A program made the translations under genes and the position numbers. Shown one piece after another: positions 16,801 through 24,004 of a stretch of 44,903 nucleotides of DNA (the stretch's first letter is position 1; every line of letters starts with the position of its first letter). Below the pieces are notes generated by a model. That model was not told where the DNA came from, searched no databases, and was given only the letters and a program-made list of their open reading frames with translations. Origin of the DNA: Crocinitomicaceae bacterium (GTDB taxonomy: Bacteria > Bacteroidota > Bacteroidia > Flavobacteriales_D > Crocinitomicaceae); assembly GCA_029252405.1 (NCBI GenBank), contig JAQXBM010000096.1, positions 1 through 44,903 on the forward strand. Direction: 5' to 3'.

Positions 16801-17007
16801 GGATTCGATCCATTTGACTTCAATATGTTAATCTTCAACCGTTGGGGAGAAGTGATTTGGGAGTCGAACGACGCAACAGTCGGTTGGGATGGAACTTACA
16901 ACGGAAAACTTGTTGCCGATGGCACTTACGCTTGGAAGATCGAGTTCAAAACTGCTTACAGCGATGAACGAAAAATGATCAACGGGCACGTGAACATCAT
17001 GAAATAA
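13879..17007 (+). CDS. large T9SS type B (gliding-motility C-terminal) surface protein
   Basis: Predicted cell-surface adhesin of 1042 residues. In order: signal peptide (1-24, ending NANAQ); two Ig-like segments (about 25-180); a lamin-tail-like domain (about 185-345, with GTGSEDYIEISNLYTTPV and IIDFVCWGW); a Cys-rich linker; four HYR-like repeats (about 385-710), each with a GDVSDG-type loop, CPETITR and a DxCGN end; an Ig-like segment (DAGPDQTVCVGEMVTLTPVN); two PKD-type domains (about 795-955, one with YIWDFDD); and the type B tail (FIPNTFTPDNDAFNQYF, FNRWGEVIWES, GWDGTYNGK, DGTYAWKI). The tail should direct export by T9SS. It is coupled to the small secreted gene upstream and has a strong terminator. 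Confidence 0.93.
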   Translation: MKNLTQIISFLSLVLLTAGNANAQCGATSVEALPDTILICEGDPGVANFNAFGTCSGNWEFQVTQGAGVVQVWGTTASFTASPTSTTLYTVFARCSACPATVVQANFTIEVLEEPTVNAPTLVCSGSTATLTASGSTGTYEWYDASTGGNLVGIGGSFTTPPLTQDSTYWVSVQGTVSGVGGSILITECGVEGAVGGTGSEDYIEISNLYTTPVNTTGWRVVVSSSYNNINLFNATMWNLPNSFAPCSMMSRTDNNQSNNYWGNNIFWNPNNNSWAMILDDNNNIIDFVCWGWTAAQLAGFGPNIGGTIITLGNEWLGNGIPPNCGTVGGVQHSMARTGSADNNNAGDFICQPTSVDLVNPGLNCGWTASAQCRFPTTIAVDVAPTASNPATINVQCAGDVPLPDVTVVTDEADDFTAAPIVTHEGDVSDGLSCPETITRTYRVTDVCGNFIDVQQLIVIMDTQGPIMDPPPAAASVQCVGDIPAPAMLGYTDNCDAPGTVLSVDGPLVGGTCGGTVTRTWTSTDVCGNISAAVTQTFTVLDNIAPTAGTPAPINVECFANIPVPDGSVVPGPADNCSALLTVNFLGDVSDGQSCPETITRSYEVVDDCGNTVTVYQTITVNDITPPTASNPATASYPLLSDVPLGNASTGVVTDEADNCTVSPTVTWVSDVSDNDICAGETITRTFSVTDDCGNEIFVTQAITIDPLPVPIDAGPDQTVCVGEMVTLTPVNPTGAILTWNPASASGPFVPAGTATYTVTADFNGCTNTDQVTVFVEEPPVVSFFADVLAGCEPLQVTFTNTSTAASGLVNCDWTMNGESINGCGSVTYTFPQGGTYDVTLTTTSATGCVNSETYADYIYVEETPVAGFGVSTDQLSTLETYVEFYNTSVGAVDYIWDFDDNSGLVYVEDPTHEFPTSDGGSYNVQLIASSPLGCLDTTWVTVAVDVELLYFIPNTFTPDNDAFNQYFKPIFTAGFDPFDFNMLIFNRWGEVIWESNDATVGWDGTYNGKLVADGTYAWKIEFKTAYSDERKMINGHVNIMK

Positions 17008-17032
17008 TAGAATTCTGTAGTAATTGATCCAA

Positions 17033-17062
17033 AGACCCTGATAGCTATCAGGGTCTTTTTTG
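17033..17062 (+). terminator. intrinsic terminator of the adhesin operon
   Basis: A perfect 24-base palindrome (17033-17056, AGACCCTGATAG and its complement) followed by T to 17061. It starts 25 nt after the adhesin stop. The symmetric stem would need a small central loop. Confidence 0.88.
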
Positions 17063-17100
17063 TTTTTGGTACATCGGACTTAGCGTGACTGATTCTTCGC

Positions 17101-17153
17101 AATATTGCCTGCTAGGACATTGAGGGCTAAGGCGCTCGAAGCCCGTCAATATT
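17101..17153. repeat. divergent copy of the GC-rich intergenic repeat inside an AATATTG/CAATATT hairpin
   Basis: TGAGGGCTAAGGCGCTCGAA at 17121-17140 resembles the CGAGGGCTGAGCGGAGTCGA core seen at 30921. It is enclosed by AATATTG (17101-17107) and CAATATT (17147-17153), with GGGCT and AGCCC pairing inside, so the whole could fold into a stem. It lies in the gap before trhO. Confidence 0.45.
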
Positions 17154-17188
17154 TCTAATCCTACAAGGGCGCCAATCCAAATAATCCC

Positions 17189-17196
17189 TATCTTTG
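17189..17196 (+). promoter_or_regulatory. -7 promoter element of trhO-lgt
   Basis: TATCTTTG is an exact TAnnTTTG match 30 nt before the trhO ATG, predicting a leader of about 24 nt. The -33 region lacks TTTG. Confidence 0.45.
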
Positions 17197-17226
17197 CCAC
17201 ACTTTTTAACTTAAATACAACATAGC

Positions 17227-18312
17227 ATGCAACTGTGGAATACATTAAGTAAGGAAGAATTGGAGGCGAAATTGCGCGAAAGCGGAAATGAATTCGTCAC
17301 AATCTCCTTCTATCAATACGCCAAAATTGAGAACCCTCGTTTATTTCGTGATCACCTATTTCAGATGTGGTCGAAGCTCGAAATTGTAGGTAGAACCTAC
17401 GTCGCTTCTGAAGGGATCAACGCACAAATTTCTGTTCCTGCAAAGAACTTGGAGCAATTCAGAACTGAACTTTACGAAATTGAATTTTTGAACGAAATTC
17501 GTTTGAACCTTGCTGTGGATGAAGCAGACGCTGAATTCCCCTTCTTGAAGCTGAAAATCAAAGTAAGAAACAAGATTTTAGCGGATGGTTTGTCGGATGA
17601 ATCGTTCGATGTAACAGACAAGGGGAAACATCTCTCAGCTGAGGAATTCAATGAAATAGCGGATGATCCAAATACCATCTTAATTGATTTTAGAAATCAC
17701 TACGAGCACGAAGTTGGGCATTTCAAGGGAGCAATCACACCGGATGTTGATACATTCCGTGAATCACTGCCTTACATCGAAGATGAATACCTCAAAGATG
17801 CGAAAGACAAGAACATTGTGATGTACTGTACAGGAGGAATCCGTTGTGAGAAAGCATCAGCGTGGTACAGACATCAAGGGTTTGAGAAAGTACACCAACT
17901 GGAAGGTGGAATAATCAATTATGCACGTCAGTGCGACGAAAAAGGACTAGACAACAAGTTTATCGGAAAGAATTTCGTATTCGATGAAAGAAGAGGAGAA
18001 CGCATTTCTGATGATATTATTTCTGTTTGCCATCAATGTGGAGAGCCGTCAGACGTTCACACAAATTGCGTAAACGACGGATGTCATTTGTTATTTATTC
18101 AGTGTGATTCTTGCAAGGAGAAAATGGAAAATTGTTGTTCCGATGAATGCCAATCAGTGATTCACTTATCTCCAGAAGAGCAAAAAGAATTGCGTAAAGG
18201 AAAAACAGTGAGCAACAAGATTTTCAAGAAAGGACGATCTGAAAAATTGCGCTTCAAACAGAACTCCAAAAAACCATTATCTTTGGTTGAAATCAATAAA
18301 ACAACAACGTGA
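17227..18312 (+). CDS. trhO: tRNA uridine(34) hydroxylase, rhodanese-like (TrhO)
   Basis: Rhodanese-family enzyme (UPF0176) that forms 5-hydroxyuridine at tRNA position 34 using oxygen. The N-terminal acylphosphatase-like domain (about 1-115) contains TYVASEGINAQIS, typical of the family. The rhodanese domain (about 140-240) has LIDFRNHYEHEVGHFKGA and the catalytic loop CTGGIRC with Cys201. The C-terminal 100 residues form a Cys-rich zinc-like module (CHQCGEP, CDSCKEKMENCC) and a basic tail. The 361-residue length fits the long form common in Bacteroidota. The stop overlaps the lgt GTG start by three bases (GTGA). Confidence 0.93.
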   Translation: MQLWNTLSKEELEAKLRESGNEFVTISFYQYAKIENPRLFRDHLFQMWSKLEIVGRTYVASEGINAQISVPAKNLEQFRTELYEIEFLNEIRLNLAVDEADAEFPFLKLKIKVRNKILADGLSDESFDVTDKGKHLSAEEFNEIADDPNTILIDFRNHYEHEVGHFKGAITPDVDTFRESLPYIEDEYLKDAKDKNIVMYCTGGIRCEKASAWYRHQGFEKVHQLEGGIINYARQCDEKGLDNKFIGKNFVFDERRGERISDDIISVCHQCGEPSDVHTNCVNDGCHLLFIQCDSCKEKMENCCSDECQSVIHLSPEEQKELRKGKTVSNKIFKKGRSEKLRFKQNSKKPLSLVEINKTTT

Positions 18313-19202
18313 ATCTATTCATTACTTGGGATGTTACCCCTGAAATTATTGAAGGGTGGAAGACACCAAATTACTACGGGCTCCTGTTCGTTTCAGGTTT
18401 AATGATTGGTTACTTCGTGGTCAAGCGAATGTACAAGCGTGAAGGGATTCACGAAAAGTTCCTTGATCAATTGGTGTTGTACACGGTAATCGCTACGATT
18501 GTTGGTGCACGACTCGGACATGTGTTCTTTTACGGACCATATTGGGATGTAATTGACGCGAATGGCGTCGTTCTTCAGGAAGGCTATCTCTCCAACCCAA
18601 TGTCGATTATCAAAGTCTGGGAAGGTGGATTGGCTAGTCATGGTGGTGCAATTGCCATTTTGCTGGCACTTTGGCTGTACTCGAAATACGTGGTGAAATT
18701 ACCGATGATGTGGATTCTCGACCGAATTGTGGTTGGGATTGCAGTAGCAGGCTGCTTCATTCGTTTAGGAAATTTGATGAACAGTGAAATTGTCGGAATT
18801 CCAACTGACGTGCCATGGGCGTTTAGTTTCCCGAATTTCTGGAATGATGAATTGAAAATGTATGATTCAACGCCAAGACACGCGGCTCAACTTTACGAAG
18901 CGATCGCTTACATTTTCAGCTTTGGAATCTTGATGTTCCTTTACTGGAAGAAGAAATTCTACCAGAAAAGAGGTGTCGTTTTTGGAGCCTTTTTGATTTT
19001 AATTTTCGGAGCTCGATTCTTAATCGAGTTTATCAAACTAGGGCAAACAGAACGCGATGATACGTGGGCACTCAATACTGGACAAATCCTCAGTATTCCG
19101 CTTGTGCTAGCCGGTATTTACATTCTTTGGCGAGGTCTGAAAAGAGATCGCGAAGAAACGAATGTCGAGCACCTTAAGGTTGTAGAAGAGAAGAAGAAAT
19201 AA
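18309..19202 (+). CDS. lgt: prolipoprotein diacylglyceryl transferase
   Basis: First enzyme of lipoprotein maturation: it moves diacylglycerol from phosphatidylglycerol to the lipobox cysteine. It is an inner-membrane protein of 297 residues with about seven membrane segments. Key motifs are VGARLGHVFFYGP, the GGLASHGGAIAI loop with the catalytic-region His, the signature RLGNLMNSEIVG, and HAAQLYEA. It starts at GTG 18309, inside the trhO stop (GTGA), so it is translationally coupled to that gene. Several lipoproteins in this window (12178, 20320, 26539, 35518) would be its clients. Confidence 0.95.
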   Translation: MNLFITWDVTPEIIEGWKTPNYYGLLFVSGLMIGYFVVKRMYKREGIHEKFLDQLVLYTVIATIVGARLGHVFFYGPYWDVIDANGVVLQEGYLSNPMSIIKVWEGGLASHGGAIAILLALWLYSKYVVKLPMMWILDRIVVGIAVAGCFIRLGNLMNSEIVGIPTDVPWAFSFPNFWNDELKMYDSTPRHAAQLYEAIAYIFSFGILMFLYWKKKFYQKRGVVFGAFLILIFGARFLIEFIKLGQTERDDTWALNTGQILSIPLVLAGIYILWRGLKRDREETNVEHLKVVEEKKK

Positions 19203-19277
19203 CGCGATTTCAGAAGACAAAGCTTCACGTTTATAAGTGGAGACTTCAGTTATTAGCGAGAATTCTTAATTCCCAAT

Positions 19278-20192
19278 TCAACTTTTCTTCATTGAATTAA
19301 GGTAATTCTTCGTAGCAACTGCGCATCGATCCGCGGATTTTTCATCCAGTCGGAACCACAACTCAGGTTCAATCAGTTCTATTTCGCCAATAGACAGTTG
19401 GTCATCGTTGTCCCAAATCACGTCAATTCGCGCGTAAACTGGAGTTGGATTGCAAGCCGCAAATGCTTTCTCAACAAATGCAATTTCTTCCTCGTTTGGA
19501 TGATAGATTTCAATCGTACCCCCGAAATCATCCTGCACACGGAAATCTCCAGCTTTGGCTTTTTTCAAAACGGCATGACTGAACTTTCCTCCAAAAACCA
19601 TGAACGCAACTTCACCTTTGGTGAGAATCTGCGTCTGGAATTCCTGAATCAACATCGATTCCTTGGCGATTAATTCTGAAAAGATCGATTCGTGCTTTGA
19701 CGCATCGTCTTTCGTGAAACGATAAGTGTGCCTTGCAGCTCCCGAAATTGCGGGTTTCAAAATAAACTCTTTCCAGTCCAATGGTTCGATAACTTGAGAA
19801 ATTGAACGTGAATCATTCGCTTCGACAAAAAACGTATTGGGAATACGCACTCCAGCTTGGTCTAAATCATCCAAATAATGTTTGTCCAAACTCCAATAGA
19901 TCAATTCTTTTGGATTAATCAACTTCGTTTTTGTACATACATCTTCCAACCAAGGTGCGAACTCTTCGTAGCGATCAAAGTAGTCCCAAGTTGTTCTAAA
20001 AAAGATGTAATCGGTGGTGGTCCAATCGAAATTTGCATCATCCCAATTCGTGCGATGAACAGCATATCCAAGTCGCTCCAAGGCTTCTTTAAGTAGATTA
20101 TCCTCGTCCAATACGTTCTGCGCATAAATATCAGTGTATTGATCCTCCAAATAGCGATGATCAGTAAGAATGGTAATATCGAATCTTGCCAT
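19278..20192 (-). CDS. ATP-grasp domain protein
   Basis: Probable ATP-dependent ligase of the RimK/DcsG-like ATP-grasp group: 304 residues, cytoplasmic. The N-terminal pre-ATP-grasp part has FDITILTDHRYL and DYIFFRTTWDYFDR. The ATP-grasp core shows KEFILKPAISGAARHTYRF, MLIQEFQTQILTKGEVAFMVF, KAKAGDFRVQDDFGG and a metal-site end YARIDVIWDND...IGEIELIEPELWF. I chose the ATG at 20192; the longer frame needs TTG. It has its own TACATTTG promoter and no biosynthetic neighbours, so the substrate cannot be inferred. It could join an amino acid or peptide to an unknown acceptor. Confidence 0.82.
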   Translation of the reverse strand: MARFDITILTDHRYLEDQYTDIYAQNVLDEDNLLKEALERLGYAVHRTNWDDANFDWTTTDYIFFRTTWDYFDRYEEFAPWLEDVCTKTKLINPKELIYWSLDKHYLDDLDQAGVRIPNTFFVEANDSRSISQVIEPLDWKEFILKPAISGAARHTYRFTKDDASKHESIFSELIAKESMLIQEFQTQILTKGEVAFMVFGGKFSHAVLKKAKAGDFRVQDDFGGTIEIYHPNEEEIAFVEKAFAACNPTPVYARIDVIWDNDDQLSIGEIELIEPELWFRLDEKSADRCAVATKNYLNSMKKS

Positions 20193-20207
20193 GGTCCGTT
20201 GTTTGTA

Positions 20208-20239
20208 CAAATGTATTTATTCGTACGAAACAATTTCAA
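20208..20239 (-). promoter_or_regulatory. promoter of the ATP-grasp gene
   Basis: The minus strand reads TACATTTG (20215-20208), an exact -7 match, with a TTG 21 bases before it (20239-20237) as the -33. The predicted start is near 20201, giving a leader of about 10 nt before the ATG at 20192. Confidence 0.55.
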
Positions 20240-20319
20240 CCGATTTGATTAAGATTTTTCGATTCCTTCCGCCCAGATTTGAAAAAATCCTACTATCTTG
20301 ATTTCTAAAACCATACTAC

Positions 20320-21657
20320 ATGTCTAGAAAATCACTCTCGTTTTTCACCTTGATCTTCTCAGGATTGCTTTTAATCGGATGTAATCGGGGATGTACAACG
20401 TCGAAAACAATTGCATCAGAATCTAAGACGATATCAACGAAGAATGGAAACGCCGAAGTCGTCGGTCGAGTAATTGACTACCGTCACAGCAAGAGAGTTG
20501 GAGACAACATTTTTAACCGATCAGTTTCGCATTCATACGGTTTATGTTTTGATATTAGATTTGGAACTTATCAACAAGAAGAATTCTTCCATGAAGGCGT
20601 GAATGATCCAGATGCAGTTGTGTTGGGGCAAGAACTAAAGCGCGTGAAAGTTGCCATTTCAGATGATCAAAATCACATTGGTTTGGGAGTGGATGGAAAA
20701 GTGGTAGACATCGTTCACTTATACAAATCGAATCGGATTGCGACGAATAAAGCAGAGTTGACCACTGATGGAACCATGGATTGGTCTAAATTGGATATCA
20801 ATTCTTATCCGTCACCACAAAGTATTCTGACCGAAAGTTTAAAGGAATCCTGCAATGAGATACATTTTGGATCCGACGCGATTTACGAGTTCTGTAATTC
20901 GAGCAAACCATCGGCGAAAATTCATAAAATCATGTTGGATAAATGGCCTGATTGTAAAACGGCGAGAAATTATTTAGTAGATCCAAAAGTTCGAGAGCTT
21001 TCCAGAAGTAAGAAATGGAAAAAAGCAGCTGTAAAGCGTGGGAAGAAAGTGTTGAAAGACATTGATCGATACAGTTTTGAAATAGAAGAGATCATCGCTT
21101 TTATTGATGTGTTAGACTCTAAAGAGCTGAGCAATGAACTGGACGAAATCTTGATCGAACGATGGGGTACAAAGAGAAATGGAGATTACACGGAAATGTT
21201 AATTGAGCGGATCAACGACAAGAGGAACCCATTGAAAAAGGACGCGCGTCGTGCGGTTTATTCAGAAGCGAAGTCGGAATTCGCAAAGTTCCAACAAACA
21301 GGTGAATCGAATAGACGCAAGGAAGCAAATTCGTGCATTCAAGTTTTGCATGCTTTGGGAGATACAACTTCAGCATACGAGTTCGTGCAGAACGCCTTTG
21401 GAAAGAATGTCGCTCGCTACGACCAATTTGATTTCCTTGAAGTGGCGTATGATGATTTTGGCGTGTACACAGTTTATCAACAACAAGCAATCATGCAAAA
21501 AACAGAGGTGACTTTCGCTTCATTTAAAGACTATAGCCGATCAAGTTACTTCATGGCAATTGACGACTTAGTTGACTGTTCGATGCTGCAACGTTTGAAA
21601 GCAACATATCCAGAAGATCTCAAAATGCGCCAAGTTCCAAGAAGATGTGGACCTTAA
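20320..21657 (+). CDS. lipoprotein of unknown function
   Basis: 445 residues with a lipoprotein signal (SGLLLIGC, Cys at about 21) followed by NRGCTTSK. The N-terminal third is beta-rich (AEVVGRVIDYRHSK, HSYGLCFDIRFG, VKVAISDDQNHIGLGVDGK). The rest is helical and basic, with paired helices (KELSNELDEILIERWG, NDKRNPLKKDARRAVYSEA) that resemble HEAT/ARM-type repeats. I know no named family. It is a single gene with no neighbour on its strand. Its stop overlaps the end of the convergent methyltransferase gene by 4 nt. Confidence 0.72.
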   Translation: MSRKSLSFFTLIFSGLLLIGCNRGCTTSKTIASESKTISTKNGNAEVVGRVIDYRHSKRVGDNIFNRSVSHSYGLCFDIRFGTYQQEEFFHEGVNDPDAVVLGQELKRVKVAISDDQNHIGLGVDGKVVDIVHLYKSNRIATNKAELTTDGTMDWSKLDINSYPSPQSILTESLKESCNEIHFGSDAIYEFCNSSKPSAKIHKIMLDKWPDCKTARNYLVDPKVRELSRSKKWKKAAVKRGKKVLKDIDRYSFEIEEIIAFIDVLDSKELSNELDEILIERWGTKRNGDYTEMLIERINDKRNPLKKDARRAVYSEAKSEFAKFQQTGESNRRKEANSCIQVLHALGDTTSAYEFVQNAFGKNVARYDQFDFLEVAYDDFGVYTVYQQQAIMQKTEVTFASFKDYSRSSYFMAIDDLVDCSMLQRLKATYPEDLKMRQVPRRCGP

Positions 21658-22271
21658 AATTGATCCTGCTTTTTTGAAAAACTGCAGAAAGTAAAATTCT
21701 GAATCGTGTCAAATGGGGTCGCGTGATCCTCATTTAAGCATGATATTACTTCGAATTTATTTTCAAATGCTTCGCTCAACGAGGTTGCTGAGTATTGCGT
21801 TATGTCCAGTGCGCTGCATCTCAAAGGTCCATCTTCGGAAAATGTTCCAATGATCATATTCTTCGAAACGGATTGTTCAACGGTGGAAACATAACTCGCG
21901 ATATCCACAGGATCGGTCAAAAAGTGGAATACAGCTCGATCGTGCCAAATGTCAAACTGTTGATTTGGTTTGAAGGTTGTAATATCGCTGACAATCCAAT
22001 TCACCAGAGAGGCGCGTTCACCAAGTCTTAACTTTGCTCTTTCCAAGGCTTTTGCCGAGATATCGAGAACTGAGATGTTTGAGTAACCTTCATCAAGCAA
22101 GCAATCAACCAAATGGCTATCGCCACCGCCAACATCAATAATCGACACTGATTTGTCTTCACCAAAAGAATGAATGAAATTGAGGGAAGTTTGAGGTGTC
22201 TTCTGCGTCCAACTTACCTGATCTGGAGTTTTGGTTTCGTAAACCGTTTCCCAGTGTTCCTTTCTTGACAT
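21654..22271 (-). CDS. class I SAM-dependent methyltransferase
   Basis: 205 residues. Motif I is SIIDVGGGDSHLVDCLL, followed by the acidic end of strand beta2 in ISVLDISAKALERAK, then IVSDITTF and FDIWHDRAVFHFL. The late IIGTFSEDGPLRCSALDI with ITQYSATSL is typical of the thiopurine/tellurite-like small methyltransferase group, and I cannot fix the substrate. The ATG at 22271 shares one base with the TAA of the PaaY-like gene, so the two are coupled; a longer frame would need TTG at 22295. Tail-to-tail overlap of 4 nt with the lipoprotein gene. Confidence 0.85.
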   Translation of the reverse strand: MSRKEHWETVYETKTPDQVSWTQKTPQTSLNFIHSFGEDKSVSIIDVGGGDSHLVDCLLDEGYSNISVLDISAKALERAKLRLGERASLVNWIVSDITTFKPNQQFDIWHDRAVFHFLTDPVDIASYVSTVEQSVSKNMIIGTFSEDGPLRCSALDITQYSATSLSEAFENKFEVISCLNEDHATPFDTIQNFTFCSFSKKQDQF

Positions 22272-22870
22272 TACGTTGATTTGATTTTCTCCCAAGTTGA
22301 ATACATGGATTCCTGTTTAGGGCGATTGGCTTCAATTTCGCGCAAAGGCTCTACGACTTGCAAAGTCTCGTGACACTCTCCAGGCAATGCTTGGTAAAGG
22401 GCCGTTCCTTTCGTTTTCCAAGCGATCATTTCATCCGAAACTTGTTTGACAACTTTTGCTGGGTTTCCAACGGCTAAGCTTCGTTCAGGAAGGTGCATTT
22501 TTGCTGGTACGAAACTCAAGGCGCCAATGATGCATTCCTTTTCCATGACAACGTCATCCATAATGACTGCATTCATTCCAATCAAACAATTCTCACCGAT
22601 CGTTCCTCCGTGGATAATAGCACCATGTCCAATATGCGCTGCCTTTTTCAAGGTAACAGTCGTTCCTGGGAACATATGAATCGTGCAATTCTCCTGCACA
22701 TTGCATCCATCTTCAATGATGATTTGTCCCCAATCGCCACGAATCGCAGCACCAGGACCGATGTAAACATCTTCACCAATAATTACGTTTCCAGTAACTG
22801 AAGCCTGCGGATGAATAAAACTACTCTCCTTAATGACAGGAATAAAGCCGTTAAATGAATATATTGCCAT
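22271..22870 (-). CDS. left-handed beta-helix protein, PaaY / gamma-carbonic anhydrase-like
   Basis: 199 residues made of hexapeptide repeats that form a left-handed beta helix. The repeats run from HPQASVTGNVIIGEDVYIGPG through GTTVTLKKAAHIGHGAIIHG to GALSFVPAK. Histidines in CTIHMF and HIGHGAIIHG match the metal-site triad of gamma-carbonic anhydrases. The length and helical C-terminus (VSDEMIAWKTKGTALYQALP) match PaaY better than short YrdA. PaaY of the phenylacetate pathway acts as a thioesterase, but no paa genes are present here, so the function is open. First gene of a two-gene unit with the methyltransferase. Confidence 0.85.
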   Translation of the reverse strand: MAIYSFNGFIPVIKESSFIHPQASVTGNVIIGEDVYIGPGAAIRGDWGQIIIEDGCNVQENCTIHMFPGTTVTLKKAAHIGHGAIIHGGTIGENCLIGMNAVIMDDVVMEKECIIGALSFVPAKMHLPERSLAVGNPAKVVKQVSDEMIAWKTKGTALYQALPGECHETLQVVEPLREIEANRPKQESMYSTWEKIKST

Positions 22871-22918
22871 GTGACGAATTTAGCCAATTTTTTGTTGAAG
22901 GATTATTAGAACGATGAC

Positions 22919-22958
22919 TGAGCAAGCCGGAGTTCGGCTCCGCTCATCCCTCGTGACT
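22919..22958. repeat. copy of the GC-rich intergenic repeat (hairpin)
   Basis: The gap 22871-23105 holds GAGCAAGCCGGAGTTCGGCT followed by CCGCTCATCCCTCG. AGCCG pairs with CGGCT and GAGC with GCTC. The right part is the TTCGGCTCCGCTCA core also found at 30881. A further AGCGGAGCGAATCG at about 23013 is a weaker match. I see no gene in the gap. Confidence 0.6.
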
Positions 22959-23105
22959 TTATTTATTATCAGCGTTCTTTCAATTCTTCACCACCGAAGC
23001 CAGCAGCGGAGCGAATCGTGTAATCATTCAATCCAGAAATCTCTTAATTAACAAATCTTATCATCCATTCGAGTAATCATTCGAAAGTAACAACGTCCAA
23101 AGTAT

Positions 23106-23465
23106 ATGAGTCATAAACTCGTTTTTGTCTACAATGCCAACACAGATCCTGTCAGTGTAATAGTTGACTACGCACACAAGGTCTTCAAACCTTCAACTTA
23201 CAAGTGCGAACTCTGCGAATTGACGCACCACAATTTGGGGCAACGGAGCGCTTGGAAAAAATTCAAGAAACGCTCAAAAGTAGAAATGGAGTTTAAGTAT
23301 ATTCGCGGATTCGAAGCGGAATTCAACCTTCAATACGAATATCCCGTTATATTAGAAAGGACTGCTGACGGTTTTCATCAAATAATGGGGAAGAAGGAGT
23401 TTCAGAAAATCGAATCCGTTGAGGAATTAATTGAAAAATTGGAAGTAATCATTGAACAAGTATGA
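23106..23465 (+). CDS. small conserved protein with a CxxC motif, function unknown
   Basis: 119 residues, no signal peptide. It opens with LVFVYNANTDPVSVIVDYAHK, followed by STYKCELCELTHHNLGQRSAW and a basic stretch KKFKKRSK. I have seen similar proteins (LVFVYNAN...HK...PSTYxCxLC) as unnamed conserved proteins in many bacteria. The pair of Cys in CELC with nearby His could bind metal or be redox-active. Its stop overlaps the start of the tag gene by 4 nt (ATGA), so it is the first gene of a three-gene operon. Confidence 0.75.
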   Translation: MSHKLVFVYNANTDPVSVIVDYAHKVFKPSTYKCELCELTHHNLGQRSAWKKFKKRSKVEMEFKYIRGFEAEFNLQYEYPVILERTADGFHQIMGKKEFQKIESVEELIEKLEVIIEQV

Positions 23466-24004
23466 GTTATTGCGATTATTGTAAATCCTCAGAATCGAAA
23501 GAGGTTCATGTGCACTATCATGACAATGACTACGGTTTCCCTATCCATACGGACAATGAATTATTTGGACGTTTGATCTTAGAAATTAACCAGGCTGGAT
23601 TGTCTTGGGAAATCATCCTAAATAAGCAGAAGTACTTCGAGCTCGCGTTTGATGCATTCGATATCGAAAAAATTGCGAACTATGGAGAGAAGGATTTTGA
23701 CCGTTTAGTCAATGATGCGACGATTATACGCAACAAACTGAAGATAAATGCGGTTATATATAATGCAAAGGCTATTTTGCAGATTCAAGCGGAATTTGGT
23801 AGCTTTAAGAATTGGCTAGATTCAGAGCACCCAAAGTCAAAAGACGAATGGGTGAAGCTGTTTAAAACCCGTTTCAAATTTGTTGGCGGAGAAATAGTCA
23901 ACGAGTTTTTAATGAGTACAGGATATTTAAAAGGGGCTCACGACGAAAGTTGCCCGATTTTTGATAAGATAAAGGTGCAGAAACCTAAATGGATGGAAGT
24001 ATGA
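23462..24004 (+). CDS. tag: DNA-3-methyladenine glycosylase I
   Basis: Removes 3-methyladenine from alkylated DNA. 180 residues, close to the 187 of E. coli Tag. The N-terminus MSYCDYC with YHDNDYGFPIHTDNELF matches the start of Tag, where Cys4 and a His bind zinc. ILEINQAGLSWEIILNKQ is the substrate-pocket helix. The C-terminal GAHDESC supplies the remaining zinc ligands (HDxxC). An extra Cys in CDYC is unusual for the family. Both ends overlap neighbours by 4 nt (ATGA junctions), so it is tightly coupled to the CxxC gene upstream and the barrel gene downstream. Confidence 0.93.
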   Translation: MSYCDYCKSSESKEVHVHYHDNDYGFPIHTDNELFGRLILEINQAGLSWEIILNKQKYFELAFDAFDIEKIANYGEKDFDRLVNDATIIRNKLKINAVIYNAKAILQIQAEFGSFKNWLDSEHPKSKDEWVKLFKTRFKFVGGEIVNEFLMSTGYLKGAHDESCPIFDKIKVQKPKWMEV

